Source: Caldilineaceae bacterium
GTDB taxonomy: Bacteria; Chloroflexota; Anaerolineae; Caldilineales; Caldilineaceae
Length of the DNA stretch: 23,259 nucleotides
Reading direction: 5' to 3'
Assembly: GCA_028819675.1 (NCBI GenBank)
Contig: JAPPKT010000649.1
Coordinates: forward strand, 544-23,802
Shown: piece after piece, positions 22,758-23,259 of the stretch
How positions within the stretch are numbered: position 1 is the stretch's first letter
Layout: every line of letters starts with the position of its first letter
The notes under the pieces: generated by a model
Told to the model about the DNA's origin: nothing
What the model saw: the letters and a program-made list of their open reading frames with translations, nothing else
Databases searched by the model: none
Program-made: the position numbers and the translations under genes

Positions 22758-23259
22758 ATGACATACCCCGACGTAGTGCTCTCAGTATCAATTCTCATTT
22801 CCTTTGTAGTGCTGGCTGCGTGCCACTCAGGCAATATGCCGAAAATAGAGAGCGAAGCTCCGGCTATAACCGGACCTTCGGCCAGTGCCGCGCCAGCCCT
22901 TACTACGACTTCTGCCCATACCTCGACTCCCGCCACCGCCACTGAACCTGGATCCGAGACAGCCCCCGTCCATTCCTCATCCTTCGACGCCACCAAGTAT
23001 GAGAACGTCTGGGTTCACGCGATCGAAGAAAAAGAACACGAAGGCCGTTCCCTGCTGCGCGTATCCTATCCCTTAACCGAACAGGGTGCGATCAACGCCC
23101 GCATGGAAGCCGTAACGCAGGAATTCATCGATGAGTGGCGTACGATGGCATCCGAGACTGAAGCGAGCTATCAGAAGTACAAAGAAGAGACAGGAAGAGA
23201 GGCCGCCACCTTTATCACGCACTACCGACAACACTTCGACGTATCAATCGCTAACGAAA
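22758..23259 (+). CDS. Lipoprotein with DUF4163/RsiV-like N-terminal region, cut by window end
   Basis: An open frame starts at the ATG at 22758, seven bases after GGAGG, and runs off the window after 167 codons without a stop. It begins with a clear lipoprotein signal peptide, hydrophobic residues 6-19 and lipobox LAAC with Cys22. A Ser/Thr/Pro/Ala-rich linker covers about 28-75, and a folded part follows. SYPLTEQGAINARMEAVTQEF (103-123) resembles the start of DUF4163/DUF3298 regions found in PdaC- and RsiV-like extracytoplasmic proteins. Family assignment is tentative because the C-terminal part is missing. It is probably anchored on the outer face of the cytoplasmic membrane. Confidence 0.8.
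   Translation, partial: MTYPDVVLSVSILISFVVLAACHSGNMPKIESEAPAITGPSASAAPALTTTSAHTSTPATATEPGSETAPVHSSSFDATKYENVWVHAIEEKEHEGRSLLRVSYPLTEQGAINARMEAVTQEFIDEWRTMASETEASYQKYKEETGREAATFITHYRQHFDVSIANE

Noticed and set aside
1..23259. CRISPR arrays, tRNA or rRNA genes, insertion sequences, phage genes
   Set aside because: Read by eye on both strands, I found no regularly spaced repeats, no cloverleaf-like sequences, and no transposase, integrase or phage proteins.

Overview
The window is 23.3 kb of moderately GC-rich bacterial DNA with dense gene packing, frequent GTG/TTG starts and mostly good Shine-Dalgarno sequences. The gene mix suggests an environmental Chloroflexota of the Anaerolineae/Caldilineaceae type: two phytanoyl-CoA dioxygenase-like proteins, an orphan sugar-binding lipoprotein, an HpcH/HpaI aldolase, a PfkB kinase, an L-rhamnose mutarotase, an Asp-box repeat protein, a bacterial RIO kinase and a DUF58/transglutaminase pair. 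This placement is an inference from gene content; no rRNA or other phylogenetic marker is present. The left edge (about 1-70) is a G/C homopolymer tract that looks like a contig end, and the right edge cuts a lipoprotein gene.

Layout. 1-633 holds no convincing gene. 634-2100 (minus) carries a PyrK-like [2Fe-2S] protein preceded by a small single-pass membrane protein. 2133-6151 (plus) is a translationally coupled DUF58 protein and membrane transglutaminase. 6188-7282 (minus) is a RIO-family kinase. After about 700 bases without a gene comes a minus-strand operon read SDR oxidoreductase, DUF985 cupin, VOC protein (9792 down to 8006). It is divergent from a PhyH dioxygenase (9979-10767), and both sides have credible promoters. 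10822-13235 (minus) holds a homocysteine S-methyltransferase-family gene followed by a solute-binding lipoprotein. 13722-17001 (plus) holds an M20 metallohydrolase, a SAM methyltransferase and an Asp-box beta-propeller protein. 17076-19285 (minus) holds an HpcH/HpaI aldolase and, upstream of it, a ferritin-like protein. 19583-21326 (plus) is a PfkB kinase plus a second PhyH dioxygenase. 21969-22283 (minus) is rhaM. A lipoprotein begins at 22758.

How the genes may work together. RhaM, the class II aldolase, the SDR, the sugar kinase-like protein and the solute-binding protein together suggest uptake and oxidation of deoxy- or uronate-like sugars, with the two Fe(II)/2-oxoglutarate oxygenases acting on unidentified organic substrates. 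The genes sit in several transcription units, so this is a theme rather than a proven pathway. No dehydratase, ABC permease or regulator gene is visible.

The most interesting observations are regulatory or about missing residues. A palindrome lies exactly between two back-to-back promoters (19407-19489). An 18-base motif recurs with one mismatch upstream of the first dioxygenase and the aldolase. The methyltransferase-family gene has a hairpin-rich leader with a possibly sequestered ribosome site. Canonical residues appear to be missing in the PyrK-like, homocysteine-methyltransferase-like and ribokinase-like proteins. I found no clear case of a wholly new multi-gene system, and no CRISPR array, tRNA, rRNA or insertion sequence.
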